NCBI RefSeq assembly: GCF_040493455.1
Contig: NZ_JANFDA010000004.1
Span: 324,188 to 388,187, forward strand
Origin: Microcosmobacter sp040493455
GTDB lineage: Bacteria; Bacteroidota; Bacteroidia; Flavobacteriales; Flavobacteriaceae
Direction of reading: 5' to 3'
Length of the DNA stretch: 64,000 nucleotides
Positions within the stretch are counted from its first letter, which is position 1. Each line of letters begins with the position of its first letter. The notes under the pieces are model-generated. The model worked only from the letters and a program-made list of their open reading frames with translations. It made no database searches and was not told the DNA's origin. A program made the position numbers and the translations under genes. This document shows, piece by piece, positions 42,476-51,367 of the stretch.

Positions 42476-43108
42476 TTACAACTCTTTAATAATGTTACAC
42501 AGTGTTATTAATGCCACTACACCTGTAATGGCTCCTATAATGTAGTTCATGTTTTTTTGTGAGGTAAAGCTCTTGCCTCTAATCTTATCAAAGAAAAAGA
42601 TATAGATATATAACATCACAAAAGTTCCTGTGGCAGCTCCAGCAACATAGGATATGATACTGATTTTATCGAATTGCATCCATCCAAAAGAAGCTAATGT
42701 AATGGTCATATATGCCTGATACGGAATAGGAAACACATTGATACTAGACAGAAACATCCCTTGAAAAAAGCGACTGTGTTTACTCTTAATCTTTGGAGTT
42801 ACCATCTGTTGCTTTTTTTGCTTTTGAGCTAATAGCAAGAAGTAAATCGTTATTAGTACGAAAATGACAAAGGCTACACGCTGTAATATTTCTACAACTT
42901 CTGGATGATTGGTCATGTAACGTGCAAAAATCGCTGCAATATAGGTCTGAACACAAACGATGAGGCAAACACCTATAGAAAACATCACGCCTCTTACATG
43001 TCCTTCTTTGAGGCTTATTTTGGCGGCATTCATATTAAGTAAACCAGGAGGAACAACACCAACTAATGCAATTACCAGCCCCAAAAAGAAAATAATTGTG
43101 AAATCCAA
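42476..43108 (-). CDS. LysE-family translocator
   Basis: The 210-residue product has six hydrophobic helices. It begins with the family pattern IIFFLGLVIALVGVVPPGLLNMNAAKISLKEG in shortened form (GVVPPG and the basic segment after helix 1). LysE/RhtB proteins export amino acids; the substrate here is unknown. It sits between trmB and the ATL gene with gaps of two and one bases, so all three are surely cotranscribed. Confidence 0.87.
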   Translation of the reverse strand: MDFTIIFFLGLVIALVGVVPPGLLNMNAAKISLKEGHVRGVMFSIGVCLIVCVQTYIAAIFARYMTNHPEVVEILQRVAFVIFVLITIYFLLLAQKQKKQQMVTPKIKSKHSRFFQGMFLSSINVFPIPYQAYMTITLASFGWMQFDKISIISYVAGAATGTFVMLYIYIFFFDKIRGKSFTSQKNMNYIIGAITGVVALITLCNIIKEL

Positions 43109-43110
43109 TA

Positions 43111-43785
43111 TTACCTGATTTTGAACCTAATATACGTAATTGGTTTGTTTTGTTCTAAATATTGCTGTTCATAGAACGTTTGTATCGATGTAACTACTTC
43201 TGGGCTACCTTCATTTTTGTAAACATCGTGATTTGCGTAGATCACTTCATGTCCTTCTCCATGCAAAAGTCCAAGTGTATAGCCATGCATAAACTCACTA
43301 TCTGTTTTTAAATTGACTATCCCTTCTGGTTTTAAGATGGATTTATAACGCTTTAAGAAATCGGCATTAGTCATGCGGTGTTTAGTACGCTTGTATTTTA
43401 TCTGTGGATCTGGGAATGTGATCCATATTTCATCTACTTCTTCTTTATCAAATGCGTATTCGATTAATTCTATTTGCATTCTTATGAAGGCAACATTATT
43501 GATTCCTTCTTCTATAGCTGTCTTTGCGCCTCTCCAAAATCTGGCTCCTTTTATATCTATACCAATAAAGTTCTTATCTGGGAATTTTTTAGCTAGTCCT
43601 ACAGAATACTCTCCTTTTCCACAACCAAGTTCTAGTACTAATGGGTTATTGTTCTTAAAATACGATTCGTTCCACTTCCCTTTCAATGAAAACTCGTTAG
43701 TAATAAGTTCGTCACGAGAGGGCTGGATAACATTCTCAAATGTATCATTCTCCTTGAATCGTTTTAGCTTGTTTTTGCTTCCCAC
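43111..43785 (-). CDS. trmB: tRNA (guanine-N7-)-methyltransferase
   Basis: TrmB makes m7G46 in the variable loop of tRNAs using S-adenosylmethionine. The 224-residue product has the SAM-binding LELGCGKGEYSVGLA motif near residue 51, FIGIDIKGARFWRGAK next to it, and the WITFPDPQIKYKRTKHRM catalytic block near 122. The Asp-Pro and RH residues are in place. It is the first gene of a three-gene operon and diverges from a glycosyltransferase gene. Confidence 0.95.
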   Translation of the reverse strand: MGSKNKLKRFKENDTFENVIQPSRDELITNEFSLKGKWNESYFKNNNPLVLELGCGKGEYSVGLAKKFPDKNFIGIDIKGARFWRGAKTAIEEGINNVAFIRMQIELIEYAFDKEEVDEIWITFPDPQIKYKRTKHRMTNADFLKRYKSILKPEGIVNLKTDSEFMHGYTLGLLHGEGHEVIYANHDVYKNEGSPEVVTSIQTFYEQQYLEQNKPITYIRFKIR

Positions 43786-43803
43786 AATAATTTAATGTTT
43801 TGG

Positions 43804-43836
43804 CAAAATTAAAGAAACATTTTAGGTTTATATTTG
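43804..43836. promoter_or_regulatory. divergent -7 boxes of trmB and the glycosyltransferase gene
   Basis: TAATTTTG followed by C on the reverse strand (43804-43811) serves trmB. TATATTTG on the forward strand (43829-43836) serves the glycosyltransferase gene and ends eight bases before its ATG. Confidence 0.45.
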
Positions 43837-43844
43837 GAAATCGT

Positions 43845-44906
43845 ATGAATTTGAAGAAGCGAATTTTAGTTGCTCCATTGAATTGGGGACTTGGTCATGC
43901 AACACGTTGTATTCCAATTATCAGAGCTTTGATTGAGCACGAATTTGAGCCTGTAATTGCTAGCGATGGATCTGCTTTGGAGTTACTAAAAAAGGAATTT
44001 CCTAAGCTAGAACATATCGAACTTCCTTCTTACAACATCAAATATTCGAAGAAGAAGAAAAACTTCAAACTAAAACTTATTAAAGATACTCCTAAGGTTT
44101 TAAAGGCTATTAAAGCTGAAAAAAAGCAAGTGAAAGAACTTGTGAAAAATTCTAACATTAAGGGAATTATTTCTGATAACAGAATGGGTATTTATAGTAA
44201 GCAGGTACCTTCAGTTTTTTTAACACATCAACTCAATGTGCTAAGCGGTAGTACGACATGGTTTAGCAGTAAATTGCATCAAAGAGTTATTAAGAAATTT
44301 GACATCTGCTGGGTCCCAGACCTTAAAGATGCTCCCAACTTAAGTGGTAAACTTGGGCACTCCGAGACTTTTGATTCTAGCCTTAAGTATATAGGTCCAA
44401 TTAGCCGGTTTGAAAAACAGGATATGCCGATTAAGTATGATCTTTTGGTATTACTATCTGGACCAGAACCTCAACGTACTTTGCTTGAAGAAAAGCTACT
44501 CAAAGAATTAGAACATTCTAATAAAAAAATTGTTTTTGTTAGAGGTGTTGTCGAAGGTGAGCAAATCCAAGTTGAAAAAGGGCACATCGACATCTATAAC
44601 TTTATGACTAGTAATGAGCTTGAGCGCACGATTAATGAAAGCGATATGGTCTTATCTCGGTCTGGTTATACCACAATAATGGATTTAGCTAAGCTAAATA
44701 AGAAAGCATATTTTATTCCCACGCCTGGACAGTTTGAACAAGAATATTTATCGAAATTGTTGGATGAGCAAGGGATAGCGCCTAGTTGTAGTCAAGACGA
44801 CTTTACTATAGATAAATTGGATTTAGTTGAAAACTATAAAGGTTTAAAAGCTTTTGATTACAAATTGAATTATGCCAACTTATTTGGCCTTTTCGAGGGT
44901 GAATGA
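43845..44906 (+). CDS. glycosyltransferase-like protein (GT-B fold)
   Basis: The ATG at 43845 gives 353 residues; an earlier TTG would add 15 residues across the promoter and is rejected. The N-terminal ILVAPLNWGLGHATRCIPIIRAL is a Gly-rich donor-fold motif related to MurG-type and UDP-sugar transferases. The C-terminal part includes SEL-ERTINESDMVLSRSGYTTIMDL and PTPGQFEQEYLS, the conserved nucleotide-sugar pocket of that group. Acceptor and donor are not identifiable. Its last 27 bases overlap the convergent histidine kinase gene. Confidence 0.82.
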   Translation: MNLKKRILVAPLNWGLGHATRCIPIIRALIEHEFEPVIASDGSALELLKKEFPKLEHIELPSYNIKYSKKKKNFKLKLIKDTPKVLKAIKAEKKQVKELVKNSNIKGIISDNRMGIYSKQVPSVFLTHQLNVLSGSTTWFSSKLHQRVIKKFDICWVPDLKDAPNLSGKLGHSETFDSSLKYIGPISRFEKQDMPIKYDLLVLLSGPEPQRTLLEEKLLKELEHSNKKIVFVRGVVEGEQIQVEKGHIDIYNFMTSNELERTINESDMVLSRSGYTTIMDLAKLNKKAYFIPTPGQFEQEYLSKLLDEQGIAPSCSQDDFTIDKLDLVENYKGLKAFDYKLNYANLFGLFEGE

Positions 44907-45914
44907 AAACTCACTTCCTACACCTAATTCACTTTCAACATAGATTTTCTCATTATGAGCTTCTATGATATGCTTTACTATTGAAAGTCCAAGCCCTGAA
45001 CCACCTTCTTTACGAGAACCACTTTTATCAACTCTATAAAAACGTTCAAATAGTCTAGGTAAGTTTTCAGAATCTATCCCTTCTCCATTATCTGTAACCC
45101 TAATAATGACTTTATTCTTTATAAGGTTTTCTATACTAACTTCTGTAGTTCCCTTTTCTCTACCATATTTTACCGAGTTAACAATAAGGTTAGTAAGTAC
45201 TTGCTGAATACGCTCTTTATCCGCATTTACCAGTACTGGTTCATTATAATCCATATCAAAGGTTAGCGTAATCTTCTTTTTAGCAGCTTTCATTTCAAAA
45301 AGATCATACACATTTTGAACCAATTCTACGATATCAAAAGTTTCGATATTAAGTCTTAGATCACCTACTTCTAGCTTGGTAATCATGTCTAAGTCTTTAA
45401 TAATATAGATTAGACGTTCTACACCTTTGCTAGCTCTATTGAGGTATTTTTTTCTGAGCTTTTCATCTTCCATAGCACCATCTAGCAACGTAAGGATATA
45501 TCCTTGAACTGTAAACAAAGGTGTTTTTAGCTCGTGAGAAACATTACCCATATACTCTTTTCGATATTCTTCTCTTACCTGAAGGGTTTCAATTTCTATT
45601 TTTTTATCTCTGGCGTATTTGTCAATCTCCTGAGTAAGGGTCCCCATATCTGTCGTGATGGGCTGATTCCTTAGTGTGGTAGATTCTAATAAAGTAAGGT
45701 CATCGTAAATTCGTTTTACCCTTCTGTAAATGAAGCGCTCTACCCTGTATTGAATAATCATAAAGCAAACGGCATAAGTGACTATGATATCGAGCACAAT
45801 CCACCAGCTCAACAATTCGTAGTAATACAAAAAAGCACCCATTAAGAGCGCTAATACTAATGTTATAAAGAACGATGTCTTTATCGCAAACTTATACGTT
45901 TTTTTTAACCTCAA
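44880..45914 (-). CDS. PhoR-like sensor histidine kinase
   Basis: The 344-residue product has two N-terminal membrane helices (about 11-31 and 37-55) with almost no periplasmic loop. It then has a linker, a HisKA domain with phospho-acceptor H127 (GNVSHELKTPL), and an HATPase domain with N-box LIVNSVKYG, G1 VTDNGEGID and G2 GSGLGLSIVKHI. The short loop suggests sensing through the membrane or a partner. The start is TTG, chosen because the next Met lies inside the first helix. It lies 28 bases downstream of its response regulator. Confidence 0.92.
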   Translation of the reverse strand: MRLKKTYKFAIKTSFFITLVLALLMGAFLYYYELLSWWIVLDIIVTYAVCFMIIQYRVERFIYRRVKRIYDDLTLLESTTLRNQPITTDMGTLTQEIDKYARDKKIEIETLQVREEYRKEYMGNVSHELKTPLFTVQGYILTLLDGAMEDEKLRKKYLNRASKGVERLIYIIKDLDMITKLEVGDLRLNIETFDIVELVQNVYDLFEMKAAKKKITLTFDMDYNEPVLVNADKERIQQVLTNLIVNSVKYGREKGTTEVSIENLIKNKVIIRVTDNGEGIDSENLPRLFERFYRVDKSGSRKEGGSGLGLSIVKHIIEAHNEKIYVESELGVGSEFSFTLEKAK

Positions 45915-45942
45915 AAGTCATCAAATTTTACGGCTATAGGTA

Positions 45943-46626
45943 TTAATCTACAAACTTATAGCCAACTCCTTTTACAGTTTTAAAGGATTTGTCACCAATT
46001 TTTTCTCTTAGCTTTCTAATATGAACATCAATGGTTCTACCACCAACGACAACCTCATTACCCCAAACCTTATCCAAAATTTCTTCACGCTTAAAGACCT
46101 TTCCAGGTTTGGTTGCTAACAAAGATAACAATTCGAACTCTTTTCTCGGTAAAATGATCTCTTCGCCCTTATTAGTAATCTTGTATTCTTCTCTATTGAT
46201 AATCAGGCTACCAATCTTCACAATTGGATCGGCTCCATCAGCATCCTTCAATCGACGTAGCAATGCTTTAACCTTACTAGTAAGCACTTTTGGCTTAATT
46301 GGTTTGGTTATATAATCATCGGCTCCAGCATCGAAACCAGCAACTTGAGAATAATCTTCTCCTCGAGCAGTTAAAAACGTAATTATCGTATTATTCAACT
46401 CTGGAATCTGACGAATCTGCTCACAGGCTTCTATACCATCCATTTCTGGCATCATTACATCTAAGATAATAAGATGCGGTCGTTCTTTTTTAGCCTTTTT
46501 AACCGCTTCTAAGCCATTTTCTGCAGTCGAAATTTGATATCCTTCCGAAGAAAGATTGTAGCCAACGATCTCTAAAATATCTGGTTCATCGTCGACTAAT
46601 AAAATTTTGATGTCGTGCTTTTTCAA
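45943..46626 (-). CDS. PhoB/OmpR-family response regulator
   Basis: The 227-residue product has a receiver domain with the acidic pair D12-D13, phospho-acceptor D56 (LIILDVMMP) and the KP motif in YITKPIKPK. A winged-helix DNA-binding domain follows (EFELLSLLATKPGKVFKREEIL, VGGRTIDVHIRKLREKIGD). It is transcribed before its cognate kinase. Phosphate or cell-wall stress control is the usual role of this subfamily, but no Pho box or pst genes are visible here. Confidence 0.94.
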   Translation of the reverse strand: MKKHDIKILLVDDEPDILEIVGYNLSSEGYQISTAENGLEAVKKAKKERPHLIILDVMMPEMDGIEACEQIRQIPELNNTIITFLTARGEDYSQVAGFDAGADDYITKPIKPKVLTSKVKALLRRLKDADGADPIVKIGSLIINREEYKITNKGEEIILPRKEFELLSLLATKPGKVFKREEILDKVWGNEVVVGGRTIDVHIRKLREKIGDKSFKTVKGVGYKFVD

Positions 46627-46851
46627 AGTGAAAAATAGTTTTAATTATATGTCTGGTAAAGATAAAACATAAAAAACAATGTCTTAACATTGACAAGAAT
46701 AATAACAATAAGCTAACATAGGTATAACGTTTCTGTAAAGCCGCCAAGAAAGCTTGTTTTAAGTCACTATATAATGACATTAAATGTGTTATGATATTGT
46801 AAAATACTCTATTTGGGATAAGGTTGTTATCCAAAAACCCCATTTTCTGTT

Positions 46852-46859
46852 TATATTTG
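46852..46859 (+). promoter_or_regulatory. -7 box of the lamin-tail protein gene
   Basis: TATATTTG is an exact match 30 bases before the start codon. No clear -33 element is seen at the standard distance. Confidence 0.5.
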
Positions 46860-46889
46860 TTTGCTTAAATTTTTTACAACAAACAAATT

Positions 46890-49325
46890 ATGAAAAAACT
46901 TTACTCTTTTATTGTTGCCATAATGGTAGCGTCTTTGTCTTTTGGACAAGATATGATAATTACTGGAGCTTTTGACGGCCCCCTTACTGGAGGAACACCA
47001 AAGCTTGTAGAAATATATGTAGTTAATGATATTGCTGATTTGTCTTTATATGGACTAGGCTCTGCTAATAATGGTGGAGGATCTGATGGAGAAGAACTTA
47101 CTTTTAGCGGCTCTGCTACTGCTGGCCAATTTATTTACGTTGGAAGTGAAGGTAGTAATCCTGGATCTGTTAATGCATATTTTGGAATCACAGCTGATTA
47201 CTTAGATTCTACTGCTAATGTTAATGGAGACGATGCGTTAGAGTTATTCTTTAATACTGCTGTAATAGATACTTTTGGTGATATTAATACAGATGGTACT
47301 GGTCAACCTTGGGAATATCTTGATGGTTGGGCATACAGAAATAATGGAACAGGACCAGATGGCACAACTTTCAATTTAAGTAGTTGGTCTTTTAGCGGCC
47401 CTAATGCTACTGATGGTTGTACAGATAATGGATCTTGTGCATCAGTTTTTCCAATTGGAACATATACTACAGCTGGAAGTAGTTGTGGTGTTACTTTTGG
47501 CACGGCTCTAGTTGCTTGTGATTCTAGTACAATTGGAGATGACAATGATAATGTTACGATTTCTATCCCTTACACAGGCTCTGATGCTGGTATTACTTCT
47601 GTAACGACTACTTCTGGCGGAACTATTGCTGGAGATGACCCATCTACTACGGCAGATGGTACAATTATATTATTAGGCTTGTCTGAAGGGGATGCTTGGG
47701 ATGTCGTTTTAAATGGTGGAGACTGTGATGGCAGAGATATCTCTGGAACTGTTGATTCTGCATTATGCGATCCAACACCAAACACTTGTTTTGACTTAAG
47801 CACAGGTGGTGAATTATTTGAATTAGTTACTGTAACTACAAACTCTGACATGGATGTTTGGACATTAAATGCTGGAACATATTCTATGAATGGTTTCTGC
47901 GGTGGTGGATGTGAAGAGTTAGTTGATACATGGTTAATTTTTGGCCCACTAGACATGACTGGAGTAACAGATCTATCATTATTGTTTGATGCTGCTGAAA
48001 ACTTCGGAACTACAGACTTAACTGTTAACTATGCAAGCTCTTACTCTGGATGTCCAGATAGTACATCATGGACTCTTGCACAAACTATTACTGATGCAGG
48101 TGCCATTAATGTAGATTTATCTGCTGCTTCTGGAACTACTGTATTCATTGGAATTAATTATAACGATGATGGTGTTGATGGTTATTCTGATTGGGATTTG
48201 TCTAATGTGGAATTGGCTGCTTTTGGAGCTTGTCCTACTTTAGGATCAAGACCAACATCTGACTGTGCTACATGTGATGTTTCTCTAGGAACTGAAAACT
48301 ATGTTTGTAACTCTATGACAGCAGGAGCTGATAACGATTCTGTAACTATTGAAATTCCATACACAGGAACTGATAATACTTTAGTATCTGTTACAACAAC
48401 TTCTGGAGGTACTGTTGGTGGGGACAATCCTGCTCTTACTGCGGACGGTACTATTACTATTACTGGTTTATCTGAAGGTTCTGCTTGGGATATCACACTT
48501 AACGGTGGTGATTGTGATGGTACAACTATTTCTGGTACAGTTCCTTCAACTTTATGCGACCCTGTAAGTTGTGGTAGTCCTGGTGATATCATCATTACTG
48601 AAATCATGCAGAATCCAGCTGCTGTAAGTGATGCTGATGGTGAATACTTTGAAGTATACAACACTACTGGTTCTCCAATCGATATGAATGGATGGATTAT
48701 CAAAGATGAGGCAACTGTTTCTGAAACTCATACTATTTCTGGTTCTGTAATCGTACCAGCTAATGGCTATGCATTATTTGCAATAAACGGTGATTTTGCT
48801 ACCAACGGTGGCTTAAATGAAGACTATGTATACTCTAACATCACTTTAGGTAACGGAACTGACGGTCTTATTATAGAATGTAGCTCTACTACTATAGACC
48901 AAGTTGTATGGGATAATGGTGCTACATTCCCAGACCCAACTGGTGCAAGTATGCAATTAGACATGACTGCTTTCAATGATACTGACAATGATGTTGGTAC
49001 TAACTGGGGAATTGGAGTTGCTACTTATGGTGATGGAGACACAGGTACTCCAGGTTCTGCTAACGACTTTTCATTATCAGTAACTCAGTTTGAGCAAAAC
49101 AGTTTCTCTATATATCCAAACCCATCTAACTTAGGGTTTGTAAATATCACATCTAACAATGCGCAAGCAATTACAGCTGTGGTTTATGATATATTAGGTA
49201 AACAAGTTAAGAACGAAACAATTAGCAACAACCGTTTAGACGTTTCTAACTTAGTTGCTGGTGTTTACATTATAAAACTGACACAAGATGGTGCTTCAAC
49301 AACTAAGAAATTAGTCATTAAGTAA
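46890..49325 (+). CDS. T9SS-secreted protein with lamin-tail domain and duplicated beta modules
   Basis: The 811-residue product has a signal peptide (SLSFGQ). The N-terminal region (about 20-195) contains a lamin-tail-like domain (KLVEIYVVNDIADLSLYGLG, DDALELFF). Two related beta modules follow (about 208-295 and 472-558). A canonical lamin-tail domain spans about 563-690 (DIIITEIMQNP, EYFEVYNT). The C-terminal 80 residues are a T9SS type A sorting domain (SIYPNPSN, VYDILGK, GVYIIKLT, KKLVIK). It is exported by type IX secretion and anchored or released at the surface. Function is unknown; lamin-tail domains often accompany nucleases. Confidence 0.9.
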   Translation: MKKLYSFIVAIMVASLSFGQDMIITGAFDGPLTGGTPKLVEIYVVNDIADLSLYGLGSANNGGGSDGEELTFSGSATAGQFIYVGSEGSNPGSVNAYFGITADYLDSTANVNGDDALELFFNTAVIDTFGDINTDGTGQPWEYLDGWAYRNNGTGPDGTTFNLSSWSFSGPNATDGCTDNGSCASVFPIGTYTTAGSSCGVTFGTALVACDSSTIGDDNDNVTISIPYTGSDAGITSVTTTSGGTIAGDDPSTTADGTIILLGLSEGDAWDVVLNGGDCDGRDISGTVDSALCDPTPNTCFDLSTGGELFELVTVTTNSDMDVWTLNAGTYSMNGFCGGGCEELVDTWLIFGPLDMTGVTDLSLLFDAAENFGTTDLTVNYASSYSGCPDSTSWTLAQTITDAGAINVDLSAASGTTVFIGINYNDDGVDGYSDWDLSNVELAAFGACPTLGSRPTSDCATCDVSLGTENYVCNSMTAGADNDSVTIEIPYTGTDNTLVSVTTTSGGTVGGDNPALTADGTITITGLSEGSAWDITLNGGDCDGTTISGTVPSTLCDPVSCGSPGDIIITEIMQNPAAVSDADGEYFEVYNTTGSPIDMNGWIIKDEATVSETHTISGSVIVPANGYALFAINGDFATNGGLNEDYVYSNITLGNGTDGLIIECSSTTIDQVVWDNGATFPDPTGASMQLDMTAFNDTDNDVGTNWGIGVATYGDGDTGTPGSANDFSLSVTQFEQNSFSIYPNPSNLGFVNITSNNAQAITAVVYDILGKQVKNETISNNRLDVSNLVAGVYIIKLTQDGASTTKKLVIK
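47511..48563 (+). repeat. duplicated beta module within the lamin-tail protein gene
   Basis: Two copies lie at 47511-47774 and 48303-48563, offset by 792 bases. Both contain VTI-x-IPYTG, SVTTTSGGT, TADGTI, GLSEG-x-AWD, LNGGDCDG, ISGTV and LCDP in the same order. Between them is a different domain, so this is an interspersed duplication. Confidence 0.85.
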
Positions 49326-49344
49326 TCGTTTTATATAATACTTT

Positions 49345-49377
49345 AAAAAGCGTTGCCACTTGGCAGCGCTTTTTTAT
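49345..49377 (+). terminator. intrinsic terminator
   Basis: AAAAGCG and TGCCA pair with TGGCA and CGCTTTT around a short loop, followed by a T run, right after the lamin-tail gene. Confidence 0.85.
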
Positions 49378-49383
49378 TTTACA

Positions 49384-49391
49384 TACTTTTG
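49384..49391 (+). promoter_or_regulatory. -7 box of the LuxE-like gene
   Basis: TACTTTTG followed by C is an exact match 25 bases before the start codon, just downstream of the preceding terminator. Confidence 0.5.
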
Positions 49392-49416
49392 CTTTGCTTA
49401 TTAGCATGCCTAAACT

Positions 49417-50397
49417 ATGATAGATACGCAGCGTATTTTCAATATTAAAAACGATTCAGAATTTGAAAGCTTAGCCTTGGAGGTATTTAGGTTTCAGTTT
49501 GAAAATAATCCTGTATATCGTTCGTATTGTGACTTACTGTATAAACACCCTAGTGCTATTACCAGTCTTAAAGACATTCCTTTTCTTCCCATACAATTTT
49601 TTAAATCTCATGAAGTGTTGAGCTCTAGTTTATCGGCATTAAAAACCTTTACCAGTTCTGGAACTACTGGAAGTGTTACCAGCAAACATCATGTTGTTGA
49701 CCTCAACATCTATGAAGAAAGTTTTAGTAAAGCTTTTAGGCAGTTTTATGGAGATATAAAAGACTATGTTATTTTGGCGCTTCTTCCATCTTATTTAGAG
49801 CGAGAAGGCTCTTCTTTAATCTATATGGTTGATGCTTTAATTAAAGCATCTCATCATCCTGAAAGTGGTTTTTACCTCAACAACCTGTCAGATTTATCTA
49901 AAATCATTCGAAAGCTAGAAGATAAAGGACAAAAAACACTACTTATTGGCGTTTCATTTGCATTATTAGATTTGGTTGAAACGCATCAGTTTCAATTGAA
50001 GCATACTACAATCATGGAAACTGGTGGTATGAAAGGGCGCCGTAAAGAGTTAATCCGAACTGAATTGCATGATATCCTTAAGAAAGGTTTTGGTGTAAAT
50101 ACTATTCATAGTGAATATGGTATGACGGAGCTACTGAGTCAGGCATATTCAAAAGGTAATGGTGTATTTGAATGCCCTCCGTGGATGAAAATCTTAACCA
50201 GAGATACTGAAGATCCATTGTCAATTAATTCTGAAGGCAAAACAGGAGGCATTAATGTTATTGATCTTGCCAATATCAATTCATGCGCTTTTATTGCTAC
50301 TCAAGATTTAGGCAAAGTTTACCCTTCTGGAACTTTTGAAATCATTGGTCGTTTTGACCATTCAGACATTAGAGGCTGTAACTTAATGGCTCTGTAG
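49417..50397 (+). CDS. LuxE-like acyl-protein synthetase (acyl-adenylating family)
   Basis: The 326-residue product belongs to the LuxE/adenylate-forming superfamily. Its P-loop-like motif is FTSSGTTGSVTSKH near residue 79, with a conserved GGMKGRRKEL block near 208 and a STYGMTE-equivalent SEYGMTEL near 230. In bioluminescent bacteria LuxE activates fatty acids, but here there are no luxC, luxD or luxAB neighbours. In Bacteroidota such orphan genes are thought to act in lipid or polysaccharide modification, which is not shown. It lies alone, followed by a terminator. Confidence 0.85.
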   Translation: MIDTQRIFNIKNDSEFESLALEVFRFQFENNPVYRSYCDLLYKHPSAITSLKDIPFLPIQFFKSHEVLSSSLSALKTFTSSGTTGSVTSKHHVVDLNIYEESFSKAFRQFYGDIKDYVILALLPSYLEREGSSLIYMVDALIKASHHPESGFYLNNLSDLSKIIRKLEDKGQKTLLIGVSFALLDLVETHQFQLKHTTIMETGGMKGRRKELIRTELHDILKKGFGVNTIHSEYGMTELLSQAYSKGNGVFECPPWMKILTRDTEDPLSINSEGKTGGINVIDLANINSCAFIATQDLGKVYPSGTFEIIGRFDHSDIRGCNLMAL

Positions 50398-50533
50398 AAC
50401 TACCCTTTACTTTTTTTGACTATTTATTGAAAGGTTATCGAAAGTTTTTCGACTTAAATGATGAGCTATAAAAACTTTTTCAATTCTGTGAAAAAGAAAG
50501 ATTAATTTTTTTATAGTTGGTTGGTTGATTTAG

Positions 50534-50568
50534 AACGCCCTAACCTTGCGGTTAGGGCGTTTATTTTT
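50534..50568 (+). terminator. strong intrinsic terminator
   Basis: A perfect 12-pair stem (AACGCCCTAACC with GGTTAGGGCGTT) around a four-base loop is followed by a T-rich tail. It lies 137 bases after the LuxE-like gene, after a tiny possible reading frame. The rest of the 287-base gap to the next gene shows no other signal. Confidence 0.9.
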
Positions 50569-50684
50569 ATTCTATGTTTCTAATATGTTTCTAAAAAGGC
50601 TTACCAAATATGTACACGTTTTTCAGTTTGACCAACTCCAAACTATCTGTGGTGGTCCAATAAAATTACTCATTTGTAGAAGTT

Positions 50685-51224
50685 TCAATCAGAGTTGGAT
50701 GGTCTCTTAATATTATTAGCGTCCAACTCAAGTTTTTTGTTGATTTGAAGATTAAGATAAGATACTGATGCTAAAATTTCTTTTATCGCAGTAAGTTTAA
50801 TGTTTTTTTCAACATTATTGAGGTTAAGTACGTCATAGAGCTTGAGCGCTGTAGTTTCAACAACAATAATTCTTGACTGGATTGTATTGGTATTAATCTG
50901 CTCCGGAATTGTAGACTTCATTTCATCTAACAACGTGGTCATTATCTTTTTATCATTTCTAAAGAAAGAGAATTCAGCCTGCTTTAAAAAGTCGATTTGC
51001 GAATTAAATTCCTGAAACTTTTGCCAATCCATAATCAATTTGTCCGCTTCTGAACTCAATACATAATCCGAGTATGAAAGGTCTTCAATGTCTTTTCTCG
51101 TAATTTGATCTCTTTTCTGTGATTGTTCTTCTTTTACTTGATCTGCCTCAGAAGTATTGGCCTCTTTCTTACAGCTAACCACAGCTATAGCACTAAGTAA
51201 AATAACTAAAAACTTTATTCTCAT
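50685..51224 (-). CDS. helical lipoprotein of unknown function
   Basis: The ATG at 51224 gives 179 residues; an earlier in-frame Met would put a short charged tail before the signal. The lipobox is AVVSC. The mature part is mostly predicted helix, with many Lys, Glu and Asn and long heptad-like runs (EKNIKLTAIKEILASVSYLNLQINKKLELD). No family is recognised. It is transcribed alone and diverges from the threonine dehydrogenase gene. Confidence 0.78.
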   Translation of the reverse strand: MRIKFLVILLSAIAVVSCKKEANTSEADQVKEEQSQKRDQITRKDIEDLSYSDYVLSSEADKLIMDWQKFQEFNSQIDFLKQAEFSFFRNDKKIMTTLLDEMKSTIPEQINTNTIQSRIIVVETTALKLYDVLNLNNVEKNIKLTAIKEILASVSYLNLQINKKLELDANNIKRPSNSD

Positions 51225-51332
51225 ATCTCTAAACATGCTCGAGGCTAAGATATTAAACTCTACTTCTTCAAAATAATTATTTAACCGTTTTTTATTTTAG
51301 AAAAATTAACGATTTAAGAGCTTTATTCTTAT

Positions 51333-51340
51333 TATTTTTG
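51333..51340 (+). promoter_or_regulatory. -7 box of the threonine dehydrogenase gene
   Basis: TATTTTTG is an exact consensus match ending 27 bases before the ATG. No -33 TTG is clear. Confidence 0.45.
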
Positions 51341-51367
51341 AGACATACTAATGTCTTCAAGATATAT

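Noticed and set aside
47303..48703. Three reverse frames within the lamin-tail protein gene
   Set aside because: They are antisense to a continuous forward frame with signal peptide and T9SS sorting domain, and have no recognisable domains or starts.
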